From a virus, in IMG/VR virus record IMGVR_UViG_3300043427_000489, positions 1 to 20,502 of that record: a stretch of DNA of 20,502 nt; one strand, 5' to 3'. Each line of letters opens with the position of its first letter. Positions within the stretch are counted from its first letter, which is position 1. The notes under the pieces are model-generated. The model saw only the letters and a program-made list of their open reading frames with translations, did not search any database and was not told the origin of the DNA. Below, piece after piece: positions 1 to 4,892 of this stretch. The position numbers were made by a program, and so were the translations under genes.

Positions 1-19
1 AGTCCGGGTTTGGTAGCCA

Positions 20-1546
20 TTATGATCCCATCCAAGAAGTTGCAACCACGCTTCGATCTGAATACATGCGGCGCTGCGTGGGTTCACGCGCCTCACGGTG
101 GGCCACAGGGTAGGCAAACGTCACACAAATCGCGTCTGCCGCGTCTGGTGAGGCCAAGCCCCGCGCTTTCATGTCCTTTTTCGACTCTAAGAAGATTGTA
201 CCCTTAGAGTCGGGCTTCATCATAGGCGAAATTAGATCAGTTTTAAGAAATCTGTCAAGCGGAATCGACGCCCCTTTGAGCCAATCTTTCATCGCACCCC
301 ACATTTCGGCTCTTTTATTACCATACATGATGGGATTCTTAGACTTAGTACCAAAGTTGATGCCCTTGACCTTGTAGCGTTGCTCTTTCAAACGGTCAAC
401 AATACCGGCGCCAAGGCCGCCTTCGTCGATCACCACCAAGGTCGGCTTGTATTCCTCTATCACGTCAATCACATGGCCAACTACGGTCATGGTGTCGTCG
501 CCTCGATGGCGCCGGATGCTGACTATGTCCCGTCCTTGGCGCACGGCGATCACCGTCGCGTCAGCGCCAAACCGTGCAGGGTCGACACCGATCACTATTG
601 GAGCGCTTAGGTCTTTATACGCCGGCCTTTTCATTGCGTCGTCCACCAGCAAGGCCGATATGAACTGATCGTCGCCTTCAGACGGGAACTGACCGTAGAC
701 CTCAACGTGCGCCTGCGCTGAGTCTGGGCCGTATTCGTCAATAATCTGCTGGTACACCTGTTTGTCTGTACCCTCGACCGTGCGGGCGTCCACCACCTTG
801 GTTGACCAGAACTCTCGTTTGCTGTTGAACGCTTCGTAAAAGTACCCAGTGTTGCGCCGTGGGTTAGAGAACGCCATCCAGAACCTGTTGGGCGTGTTCT
901 CTGTAAAAAATCCACTTGTGACCGCCCAGATGCTGTCGTCAATACCTGACGCTTCGTCAAACACAACCAGCACACCGTCAAAATTGTGTACGCCAGCGTA
1001 CGCATCTGGATTCTCCGCTGACCACAGTCGCCCTTCGACGCCCCAGTAACGTGTGCCCTTCTTAAGATCACGCTCGACTAATTCGGTGAGCCACTTGGCC
1101 GGCATCAGCCTGGTAGCCGAGACTTCAAACCAGTGGCTGTTAAGCGCCATCGCTAACCACTTGGTTATCTCGGCCCAAGTGACTGACCGGAGCTGTGATT
1201 CACTGTTGGCCGAGATGATGGTCGTGGAGCCAATCCTTGTGGACAGCATCCAGATTGTGATCCATGACACTAACGCCGACTTACCAATACCTCGGCCCGA
1301 TGACACGGCGTGCCGTAGGGTGTTGAAGTCAATCTGACCTTGGTTGCTTTTGATGTGATCTGTAATCTGCTGTAAGACTTCGCGCTGCCATTTGCGTGGG
1401 CCAGTGAAGTGTTCCAGTGGCGTGCCTTGTTGACCCCATGGAAACGCAAACATTACAAACGCCAGTGGGTTGTCCTTGATTGCTGGCGCCCATAGGCGCG
1501 CCATTAGTTCCTGTTCGTCTTCAGCGCTGTATATGGTCGATTGCAT
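20..1546 (-). CDS. terL: Phage terminase large subunit (packaging ATPase-nuclease)
   Basis: This is the motor that drives DNA into the procapsid and cuts the concatemer. Numbered from the chosen start (508 aa), the Walker A motif GRGIGKS is at about 84-90 and the Walker B strand LVVFDEA at about 193-199, with D197/E198. A coupling-type motif SNPRRNTG follows near 227. The C-terminal RNase H-like nuclease shows D322 in GVDPARFG, D374 in VIDEGG and D468 in SPDAADA, so all expected acidic residues are present. Length is normal for the family. I chose the ATG at 1546 because AAGGAG lies 4 bases upstream; an ATG at 1567 and a TTG at 1570 are in frame but lack a good ribosome site. It overlaps the small terminase gene by 26 bases. 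The stop is just inside the window, so the protein is complete. Confidence 0.95.
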   Translation of the reverse strand: MQSTIYSAEDEQELMARLWAPAIKDNPLAFVMFAFPWGQQGTPLEHFTGPRKWQREVLQQITDHIKSNQGQIDFNTLRHAVSSGRGIGKSALVSWITIWMLSTRIGSTTIISANSESQLRSVTWAEITKWLAMALNSHWFEVSATRLMPAKWLTELVERDLKKGTRYWGVEGRLWSAENPDAYAGVHNFDGVLVVFDEASGIDDSIWAVTSGFFTENTPNRFWMAFSNPRRNTGYFYEAFNSKREFWSTKVVDARTVEGTDKQVYQQIIDEYGPDSAQAHVEVYGQFPSEGDDQFISALLVDDAMKRPAYKDLSAPIVIGVDPARFGADATVIAVRQGRDIVSIRRHRGDDTMTVVGHVIDVIEEYKPTLVVIDEGGLGAGIVDRLKEQRYKVKGINFGTKSKNPIMYGNKRAEMWGAMKDWLKGASIPLDRFLKTDLISPMMKPDSKGTIFLESKKDMKARGLASPDAADAICVTFAYPVAHREAREPTQRRMYSDRSVVATSWMGS

Positions 1547-1949
1547 TTTGCTCCTTGGCCTGTACATCAATCACATCTAGCCTCTTAGCCGCCTCGGCCA
1601 GCGCGCCTGTGATGGAGATGCGCTGATCCACTTCGACAGATATGGCCTGCTTGGCCACCCAGCCGTGTTGGTGCTTTAAGACTTCTAGCGCCATCTTAGC
1701 GTCGCCGTCTAGCGCGGCGGCCCTGACAATATTGGCCATCTCTATTTCAGCGTCGGCTTTGCCTTTTTGCGCGGCCATCTCCACAACAGGATCAAGTTGC
1801 GTGAGTTGTCGGTATTCGGTGGGGAGCATGCCGGCGGCCAGCGCTAACGTGTCGCCTTTGAGGCCAAGTTTGGCGGCGTCGTACACCGCCTTTAAGCGCG
1901 ACTCTGTTGCCTGCACATTGCGCGGTGTGAATGGGATTGAATAGAACAT
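1521..1949 (-). CDS. terS: Putative terminase small subunit
   Basis: This 142-aa protein lies directly upstream of and overlaps the large terminase gene, the usual place for the DNA-recognition subunit. The N-terminal half (about residues 12-60) is rich in short helices and reads like a helix-turn-helix region (LKGDTLALAAGMLPTEYRQL). The middle (about 55-95) is alanine-rich and helical, suitable for ring oligomerisation. The C-terminus is charged and could contact the large subunit. Length fits small terminases. A GGAGAG ribosome site precedes the ATG. It would be the first gene of the leftward late unit, reading out of the gene-free region. Assignment rests mainly on position and fold impression; I did not recognise a specific sequence family. 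Confidence 0.75.
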   Translation of the reverse strand: MFYSIPFTPRNVQATESRLKAVYDAAKLGLKGDTLALAAGMLPTEYRQLTQLDPVVEMAAQKGKADAEIEMANIVRAAALDGDAKMALEVLKHQHGWVAKQAISVEVDQRISITGALAEAAKRLDVIDVQAKEQNAIDHIQR

Positions 1950-1981
1950 AGGCTCTCCATGCTGGTTGCACGTGGCTAGAT

Positions 1982-2009
1982 TCTATATTAAAAAAAAATT
2001 GTTTGCGAA
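1982..2009 (-). promoter_or_regulatory. Weak candidate leftward promoter for the terminase genes
   Basis: On the minus strand, TTCGCA (2004-2009) and TATAGA (1982-1987) are separated by 16 bases, each matching four of six sigma70 consensus positions. The spacer contains a run of nine A/T pairs. A start near 1975 would give a leader of about 25 bases before the small terminase gene. The match is modest, and a phage-specific or activator-dependent late promoter is equally possible. Confidence 0.3.
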
Positions 2010-2102
2010 CGCTACGTTTCCGCTGGCCCTATGCGCTCGGCCCTACCCACCCCCCTCGATGCTAAATGCCCCTGTTGTTAGTAGGGTCATGGCCGTGGGT
2101 CA

Positions 2103-2120
2103 TGTGGACAATGTGGACAA
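2103..2120 (+). repeat. Tandem pair of 9-bp TGTGGACAA repeats
   Basis: Two exact copies abut with no spacer at 2103-2111 and 2112-2120. They are preceded by GGGTCAT at 2084 and 2097. Confidence 0.9.
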
Positions 2121-2149
2121 CAAGTTGCAAGTCGCATGGCCACGCAATG

Positions 2150-2167
2150 TGTGGACAATGTGGACAA
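2150..2167 (+). repeat. Tandem pair of 9-bp TGTGGACAA repeats
   Basis: Two exact abutting copies (2150-2158, 2159-2167). With the inverted pair at 2180-2197 they can form a hairpin: 16 of 18 stem positions pair across a 12-base loop. Confidence 0.9.
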
Positions 2168-2179
2168 CATGAAAACACA

Positions 2180-2197
2180 TTGTCCAACTTGTCCACA
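2180..2197 (-). repeat. Inverted pair of the 9-bp repeat, one copy degenerate
   Basis: TTGTCCAAC (2180-2188, last two positions altered) abuts an exact TTGTCCACA (2189-2197). The orientation is opposite to the preceding pair. Confidence 0.85.
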
Positions 2198-2229
2198 TCT
2201 TTTTGCGTGAGAATTCCAGCGCGGGGATT

Positions 2230-2256
2230 TGTGGACAATGTGGACAACGTGGACTA
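2230..2256 (+). repeat. Three abutting copies of the 9-bp repeat
   Basis: Exact TGTGGACAA copies at 2230-2238 and 2239-2247 are followed without spacer by a degenerate CGTGGACTA at 2248-2256. Confidence 0.9.
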
Positions 2257-2295
2257 TGATTTTAAATTGGTAGCGGACGAGGTGTCATGTTAGCC

Positions 2296-2345
2296 TTACA
2301 CTGTCTATATATACAGTACTATCTACAATTTTAGTTTATATATAT
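2296..2345. other. AT-rich stretch, possible DNA-unwinding element
   Basis: About 50 bases dominated by A and T, including two TATATA-type runs, lie between inverted repeat pairs (2230-2256 and 2349-2366). Origins commonly place such a stretch beside initiator sites. No thermodynamic calculation was done. Confidence 0.4.
2300..2317. promoter_or_regulatory. LexA-like (SOS) operator palindrome
   Basis: The core CTGT-N8-ACAG sits at 2301-2316 with the alternating centre CTATATAT, flanked by A and T to give ACTGT...ACAGT. It differs at two of 20 positions from the classical enterobacterial LexA consensus. Only one base pair breaks the two-fold symmetry. I could not place a clear promoter overlapping it on either strand. 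It might instead act on the origin, or on a promoter I do not recognise. Confidence 0.65.
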
Positions 2346-2348
2346 CCA

Positions 2349-2366
2349 TTGTCCACATTGTCCACA
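2349..2366 (-). repeat. Inverted tandem pair of the 9-bp repeat
   Basis: Two exact abutting TTGTCCACA copies (2349-2357, 2358-2366). Together with the pair at 2230-2247, in opposite orientation, they flank the AT-rich stretch and the LexA-like site almost symmetrically. Confidence 0.9.
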
Positions 2367-2425
2367 TAACCTCCCAGACCGCGTCGTTGTTACGTTTGCG
2401 TGTGGGTCATACAGTGGTCGTTTTA

Positions 2426-2456
2426 TAGTCCACCGATAGTCCACCCATTGTCCACA
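2426..2456 (-). repeat. One exact and two degenerate copies of the 9-bp repeat
   Basis: TAGTCCACC occurs at 2426-2434 and 2437-2445, followed by an exact TTGTCCACA at 2448-2456. The group ends 44 bases before the -35 box of the rightward promoter. Confidence 0.75.
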
Positions 2457-2487
2457 TTTATGCAAAATACGCATAACCACAACTATT

Positions 2488-2506
2488 TGTCAAAATATGC
2501 TTGACA
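2488..2506. promoter_or_regulatory. Small inverted repeat over the -35 box
   Basis: TGTCAA (2488-2493) and TTGACA (2501-2506) are perfect inverted 6-mers separated by 7 bases. The right arm is itself the -35 hexamer of the early promoter, so a protein bound here would block RNA polymerase. A 6-base match can be coincidental. Confidence 0.35.
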
Positions 2507-2528
2507 GTGTAAAACAATCCCTTACAAT
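2501..2528 (+). promoter_or_regulatory. Strong sigma70-type early promoter
   Basis: A perfect -35 TTGACA (2501-2506), a 16-base spacer and TACAAT (2523-2528, five of six) form the best promoter I saw in the window. Transcription starting near 2535 would give a leader of about 50 bases to the first small gene at 2585. It probably drives the whole plus-strand cluster to the terminator at 4633-4663. Confidence 0.8.
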
Positions 2529-2584
2529 ATAAACACTGCGGACAAAATGACGCGGTAAAACCTAACCTCAAGTAAAGGACAGAC

Positions 2585-2791
2585 ATGAAAAGCAATTCTT
2601 GGAGAAAAGATTATCTAATTGTGTTGTTTGAAGACTACGACAACACATGGCGCGATGTAACCGCGCCCTGCACATTTTTGCAGGCGATCCGATTCGCCCG
2701 CGCTAAGGGTTGGCGTATTGACGACAAACGCGTCCGTTTAGTCACCCTGACCGAATTCGCAACACTTAACCAAAAGGAGCAAACCGCATGA
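2585..2791 (+). CDS. Small hypothetical protein, first gene of early cluster
   Basis: A 68-aa protein that I do not recognise. The N-terminal half is aromatic and acidic (YLIVLFEDYDNTWRDV); the middle is basic (FARAKGWRIDDKRVRLV) with an alternating pattern suggesting a small alpha/beta fold. AAAGGAC precedes the ATG and it is the first gene after the strong promoter, so it should be the most strongly and earliest expressed of the cluster. It overlaps the next gene by 4 bases (ATGA). Early position suggests host interaction or takeover, but the sequence gives no direct evidence. Confidence 0.75.
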   Translation: MKSNSWRKDYLIVLFEDYDNTWRDVTAPCTFLQAIRFARAKGWRIDDKRVRLVTLTEFATLNQKEQTA

Positions 2792-2982
2792 TAAATGAAA
2801 CACAAATTGCACATGAGTGCATCGCTATGAGCCGTGAGTGCAACAGTAGCTGGGCGATATTGGAATACGTAAGAGGCGAGGGCTACCCTTACAAAATGGC
2901 CGTGAATATTGTCACCCGCGCTTTGCGACTGGATGATGATGAAGTCTTCGAGATGCAAGACCGCTACAACGACTGCATCTAA
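2788..2982 (+). CDS. Small hypothetical protein (64 aa)
   Basis: I do not recognise this protein. It is predicted mostly helical, with an acidic C-terminal third (LRLDDDEVFEMQDRYNDC) and three cysteines at 11, 18 and 63. No membrane segment or known motif is seen. A clear AAGGAG lies about 9 bases before the ATG, and the start overlaps the previous stop as ATGA, so it is translationally coupled. The next gene begins 10 bases after its stop. Confidence 0.7.
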   Translation: MINETQIAHECIAMSRECNSSWAILEYVRGEGYPYKMAVNIVTRALRLDDDEVFEMQDRYNDCI

Positions 2983-2992
2983 GGGGCAAACC

Positions 2993-3130
2993 ATGAACCG
3001 CCACACTTTGCACTATATCGACCTGAACCCTGAGCCGGTTCAGGAACCCTCAGACGGCCTAATTATCGCGGGGGCGTTAGCCCTTGTCGTTGCCTTGGCC
3101 TGTGTGATTCTTTTCGCTTTTTCTTTGTAA
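2993..3130 (+). CDS. Small single-pass membrane protein (45 aa)
   Basis: A 45-aa protein with a short polar, proline-containing N-terminus (residues 1-21) and one long hydrophobic helix (about 23-45, LIIAGALALVVALACVILFA) running to the end. A good ribosome site (AAGGGG) precedes the ATG by 6 bases. A longer in-frame opening begins upstream at 2909 but lies inside the preceding gene and lacks a ribosome site. It is likely inserted in the inner membrane with the N-terminus on one side. Small membrane proteins in early phage clusters can alter host membrane functions or exclude other phages; no such role can be read here. Confidence 0.7.
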   Translation: MNRHTLHYIDLNPEPVQEPSDGLIIAGALALVVALACVILFAFSL

Positions 3131-3141
3131 GGACTTAAACC

Positions 3142-3447
3142 ATGAACGACAACAAATATAACGGCTGGACAAATTACGCCACATGGCGCGTCAACTTGGA
3201 AATTTTTGACGGCTTCGACCCGTTCGACAATTTCTCAGACGATCAAGCGAATATGATGGACTGGCTCGCGGATTACCTCAAAGAGTACGCCGAGGAGATC
3301 ATTGAGCAGACAAGTTCTGAGGGTTTAGCGCGCGACTACGCTTTGGCGTTTTTGCAAGAAGTCAACTGGCGCGAAATCGCCGAGCACATGTTTCTCGACT
3401 ACGCCGACGACGAAGACATCGCCGCATACAAGGAGGCGACAGCATGA
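3142..3447 (+). CDS. Conserved phage/plasmid protein, 'NGWTNY-TW' family
   Basis: This 101-aa protein starts with YNGWTNYATWRVNLE (about residues 6-20), a signature of a widespread family of unknown function in phages and plasmids. From memory it is annotated DUF7249, but the number should be checked. The rest is strongly acidic and helical with several tryptophans. AAGGAC precedes the ATG. Its end overlaps the next gene by 4 bases. The acidity could suit a DNA-mimic or binding protein, but that is speculation. It is the only member of the small-gene cluster whose family I recognise. Confidence 0.8.
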   Translation: MNDNKYNGWTNYATWRVNLEIFDGFDPFDNFSDDQANMMDWLADYLKEYAEEIIEQTSSEGLARDYALAFLQEVNWREIAEHMFLDYADDEDIAAYKEATA

Positions 3448-3668
3448 CACCCTCAGAACAAGCATTTATCAAAGCATATAGCCGATGTGTCGCGGTTGCG
3501 TCTGACTGTGACCTTGAATACTTTTTGGCCAACAAAGAGCGCGCGCAAAATGTTGACTATTACGAGGAGAAAAAGATCGCAGATGAGATTGAATATTGGA
3601 CACACATTGAAGACGCGTGGCTGATGTGGCTTGAGGCCATCGACTTTGCAAAGGAGACGACAGAATGA
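3444..3668 (+). CDS. Small hypothetical protein (74 aa)
   Basis: I do not recognise this acidic, mainly helical protein (TPSEQAFIKAYSRC at the start, tryptophan-rich IEYWTHIEDAWLMWLEAIDF near the end). GGAGG lies about 7 bases before the ATG, and its start and stop both overlap neighbours by 4 bases. Its leader (AAGGAGGCGACAGC before ATG) closely resembles that of the next gene (AAGGAGACGACAGA), suggesting a repeated or shuffled ribosome-site cassette. Confidence 0.7.
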   Translation: MTPSEQAFIKAYSRCVAVASDCDLEYFLANKERAQNVDYYEEKKIADEIEYWTHIEDAWLMWLEAIDFAKETTE

Positions 3669-3829
3669 CCAAAGACCAAATTCACGCGCTGAAAATGGCG
3701 TTATTTCTCGCTCAATATTTTGTCGAAGAACATCAGGACGATGACACTGAGCAATGGCACATAGACAACGAGCGCGTCATATTGGCGCGGGCGATCTTGC
3801 AAGAGTTGGAGGCAACATGCACGACATAA
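3665..3829 (+). CDS. Small hypothetical protein (54 aa)
   Basis: A 54-aa open frame that begins within the stop of the previous gene (ATGA) after AAGGAG. It reads MTKDQIHALKMALFLAQYF, then an acidic middle and a helical end, TAA at 3827. I do not recognise it. The ordered helix and acidic patch resemble its neighbours in composition, and it fills the space to the next gene, which it overlaps by 13 bases. Both ends are set by good ribosome sites, so it is likely real. Confidence 0.65.
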   Translation: MTKDQIHALKMALFLAQYFVEEHQDDDTEQWHIDNERVILARAILQELEATCTT

Positions 3830-3969
3830 AAGACCAGATCGACATTGTTTGGGCTGCTTTGGAGGCTTACCGCGCTGACCTGATACCCGAAGGTGACGAG
3901 CAATTTGACGAAATTTGGAACGATATTTGCACCGCAATGGCGGTCATTGAGGAGGACTTACAAAAATGA
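3817..3969 (+). CDS. Small acidic hypothetical protein (50 aa)
   Basis: A 50-aa protein starting at an ATG four bases after GGAGG; the in-frame upstream ATG at 3754 lies deep inside the previous gene without a ribosome site. It is helical and very acidic (EGDEQFDEIWNDI, then VIEEDLQK). No family is recognised. Overlaps the previous gene by 13 bases and the next by 4. Confidence 0.65.
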   Translation: MHDIKDQIDIVWAALEAYRADLIPEGDEQFDEIWNDICTAMAVIEEDLQK

Positions 3970-4184
3970 CCTCACACTACGACCGCACAACAGTGACCTT
4001 TCACAGGGGCAATGCCTTTGCCCCCGAGGGCATCACGCCCGAGCCGTTTGCCACGCTCACGATCAACGACCTCGTTGAGCGCGAATTAATCGACGCCATT
4101 TGCGAACTCATACGCACGCACGTCAACGAGACGCACATGGACTTCTGCAACATCAAATTAACTTCTGAAGACTGGGACTGCTAA
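3966..4184 (+). CDS. Small hypothetical protein (72 aa)
   Basis: This 72-aa protein is not recognised. Its first half is polar with beta character (YDRTTVTFHRGNAFAPEG), the second is helical (LVERELIDAICELIRTHV), and it ends in an acidic WDC tail. GGAGG lies about 9 bases upstream and the start is ATGA-coupled to the previous gene. One base separates its stop from the next ATG. Confidence 0.7.
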   Translation: MTSHYDRTTVTFHRGNAFAPEGITPEPFATLTINDLVERELIDAICELIRTHVNETHMDFCNIKLTSEDWDC

Positions 4185-4185
4185 C

Positions 4186-4383
4186 ATGATCGACTTAACA
4201 AAATTACCCCCTGCTGATGCTGAGCGCATTGCGTACGCTGAAGGCTTTACAGGTGTGGGCGACCTGTTTGCCCGCGTTTCAGACCTAGAACACGCCCTGT
4301 GTGTCCTTATTGACGCCATTGAGGAGGGCGACCCCCAAAAGATCGCTGATGTGGTTATGCAAGTGCAGGAGGTGTTGGAATGA
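4186..4383 (+). CDS. Small acidic hypothetical protein (65 aa)
   Basis: A 65-aa protein that I do not recognise, with a strongly acidic helical C-terminal half containing heptad-like leucines and valines (LEHALCVLIDAIEEGD, then IADVVMQVQEVLE), which could form a short coiled coil. Its start follows the previous stop by one base and has only a weak ribosome site, so coupling is likely. Its stop overlaps the next ATG. Confidence 0.65.
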   Translation: MIDLTKLPPADAERIAYAEGFTGVGDLFARVSDLEHALCVLIDAIEEGDPQKIADVVMQVQEVLE

Positions 4384-4571
4384 ATCCAGTCATGCAAGAA
4401 GCCCTCGCGCCTTTCAGACCCCTCACTTATACCGAGCATTATTACGTTGACCTTGGTTATCGGCACGAATTAGGCAAGTCCGAAGATTATGAATACAAAC
4501 AAGCGCAGGCCGAAGGCGCGGAGGCGCGCCGGCTTATGCAACGCGGCGCGATGGAGGCCATGATGCGATGA
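4380..4571 (+). CDS. Small hypothetical protein (63 aa)
   Basis: A 63-aa protein, not recognised. A tyrosine-rich middle (YTEHYYVDLGYRHELG, about 17-32) is followed by an alanine/glutamate/arginine-rich helix ending in methionines and arginine. GGAGG about 8 bases upstream and ATGA overlap with the preceding gene support the start. Its stop overlaps the ATG of a 19-codon frame. Confidence 0.65.
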   Translation: MNPVMQEALAPFRPLTYTEHYYVDLGYRHELGKSEDYEYKQAQAEGAEARRLMQRGAMEAMMR

Positions 4572-4627
4572 TTTTCCTTTTTGCGCTTATACTGGCGGCG
4601 TTGATTGCCATCCTTCTTGATCTATAG
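4568..4627 (+). CDS. Possible 19-residue membrane peptide
   Basis: The ATG overlaps the previous stop as ATGA, with GGAGG 11 bases upstream. The frame encodes MIFLFALILAALIAILLDL and ends at TAG 4625-4627, six bases before the terminator stem. Seventeen or eighteen of the 19 residues are hydrophobic, long enough to span a membrane. Coupling geometry is identical to the real genes before it. Such a short frame could still be chance; no homology judgement is possible by eye. Confidence 0.45.
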   Translation: MIFLFALILAALIAILLDL

Positions 4628-4632
4628 AAGTT

Positions 4633-4663
4633 AAGCCCCTAGAAATAGGGGCTTTTTTTTTTT
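4633..4663 (+). terminator. Intrinsic terminator ending the early cluster
   Basis: A perfect 9-bp stem (4633-4641 with 4646-4654, arms AAGCCCCTA/TAGGGGCTT), a GAAA tetraloop, and a run of T to 4663. On the opposite strand the T run is very short, so it acts rightward. The T run overlaps the stop codon of the convergent minus-strand gene at 4662. Confidence 0.92.
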
Positions 4664-4892
4664 AACTTATAAAAACAGGCGTTCGCTCGCCCATGTACGC
4701 GCCAAGAATATTAAATTCAAAATATTCAACGGCCTCCTCCTCGGGCATGTCACGCGCTAAGATTTCAATAATTTTATGTATGTCATAGGCCACGACTGGC
4801 TCCATGCCCGCGCGCTCGGCTATGCCAATGATTGCGTCATCGAAGCCATCTGCAAATAGCAGACCTTCACAGTCTAAATCTTCTCTATTCAT
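4662..4892 (-). CDS. Conserved phage hypothetical protein (76 aa)
   Basis: A 76-aa acidic protein of a type I have seen in many environmental phages, always small and unnamed, with the pattern LLFADGFDDAIIG, VAYD..KIIEIL, DMPEEEAVEYFEFN and a GAYMGE.TP end. Function is unknown. It is the last gene of the leftward replication unit: its ATG overlaps the primase-helicase stop (ATGA), and its stop lies in the T run of the convergent terminator. Location suggests a replication accessory or regulator, but nothing in the sequence proves it. Confidence 0.8.
   Translation of the reverse strand: MNREDLDCEGLLFADGFDDAIIGIAERAGMEPVVAYDIHKIIEILARDMPEEEAVEYFEFNILGAYMGERTPVFIS

Larger units (their letters stand above)
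1950..2584. other. Gene-free regulatory region, candidate replication origin
   Basis: These 635 bases separate leftward terminase genes from rightward small early genes and hold no convincing gene. Open frames on both strands at 2062-2293 are produced by the repeats. Contents: ten exact copies of a 9-bp element (TGTGGACAA or its complement TTGTCCACA), mostly back to back in pairs and in both orientations, plus degenerate copies; three copies of GGGTCAT (2084, 2097, 2404); an AT-rich stretch with a LexA-like palindrome; and a strong promoter at the right end. The element differs by one base from the DnaA box TTATCCACA. Divergent transcription, short iterated sites and an AT-rich zone together resemble an origin. 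That role is inference. Confidence 0.6.

Noticed and set aside
1547-1570. Longer terminase start at TTG 1570 or ATG 1567
   Set aside because: No ribosome site upstream, whereas AAGGAG lies just before the ATG at 1546.
2062-2293. Short open frames on both strands in the gene-free region
   Set aside because: They are generated by the 9-bp repeats, since 9 is a multiple of 3 and keeps frames open; no ribosome sites and repeated low-complexity peptides.
2084-2410. GGGTCAT triplicate as a separate regulatory repeat
   Set aside because: Three 7-mers over 330 bases are too short and too sparse to claim on their own; recorded within the region entry.
2103-2456. CRISPR array
   Set aside because: Repeats are 9 bp, abut one another, occur in both orientations and have no uniform spacers.
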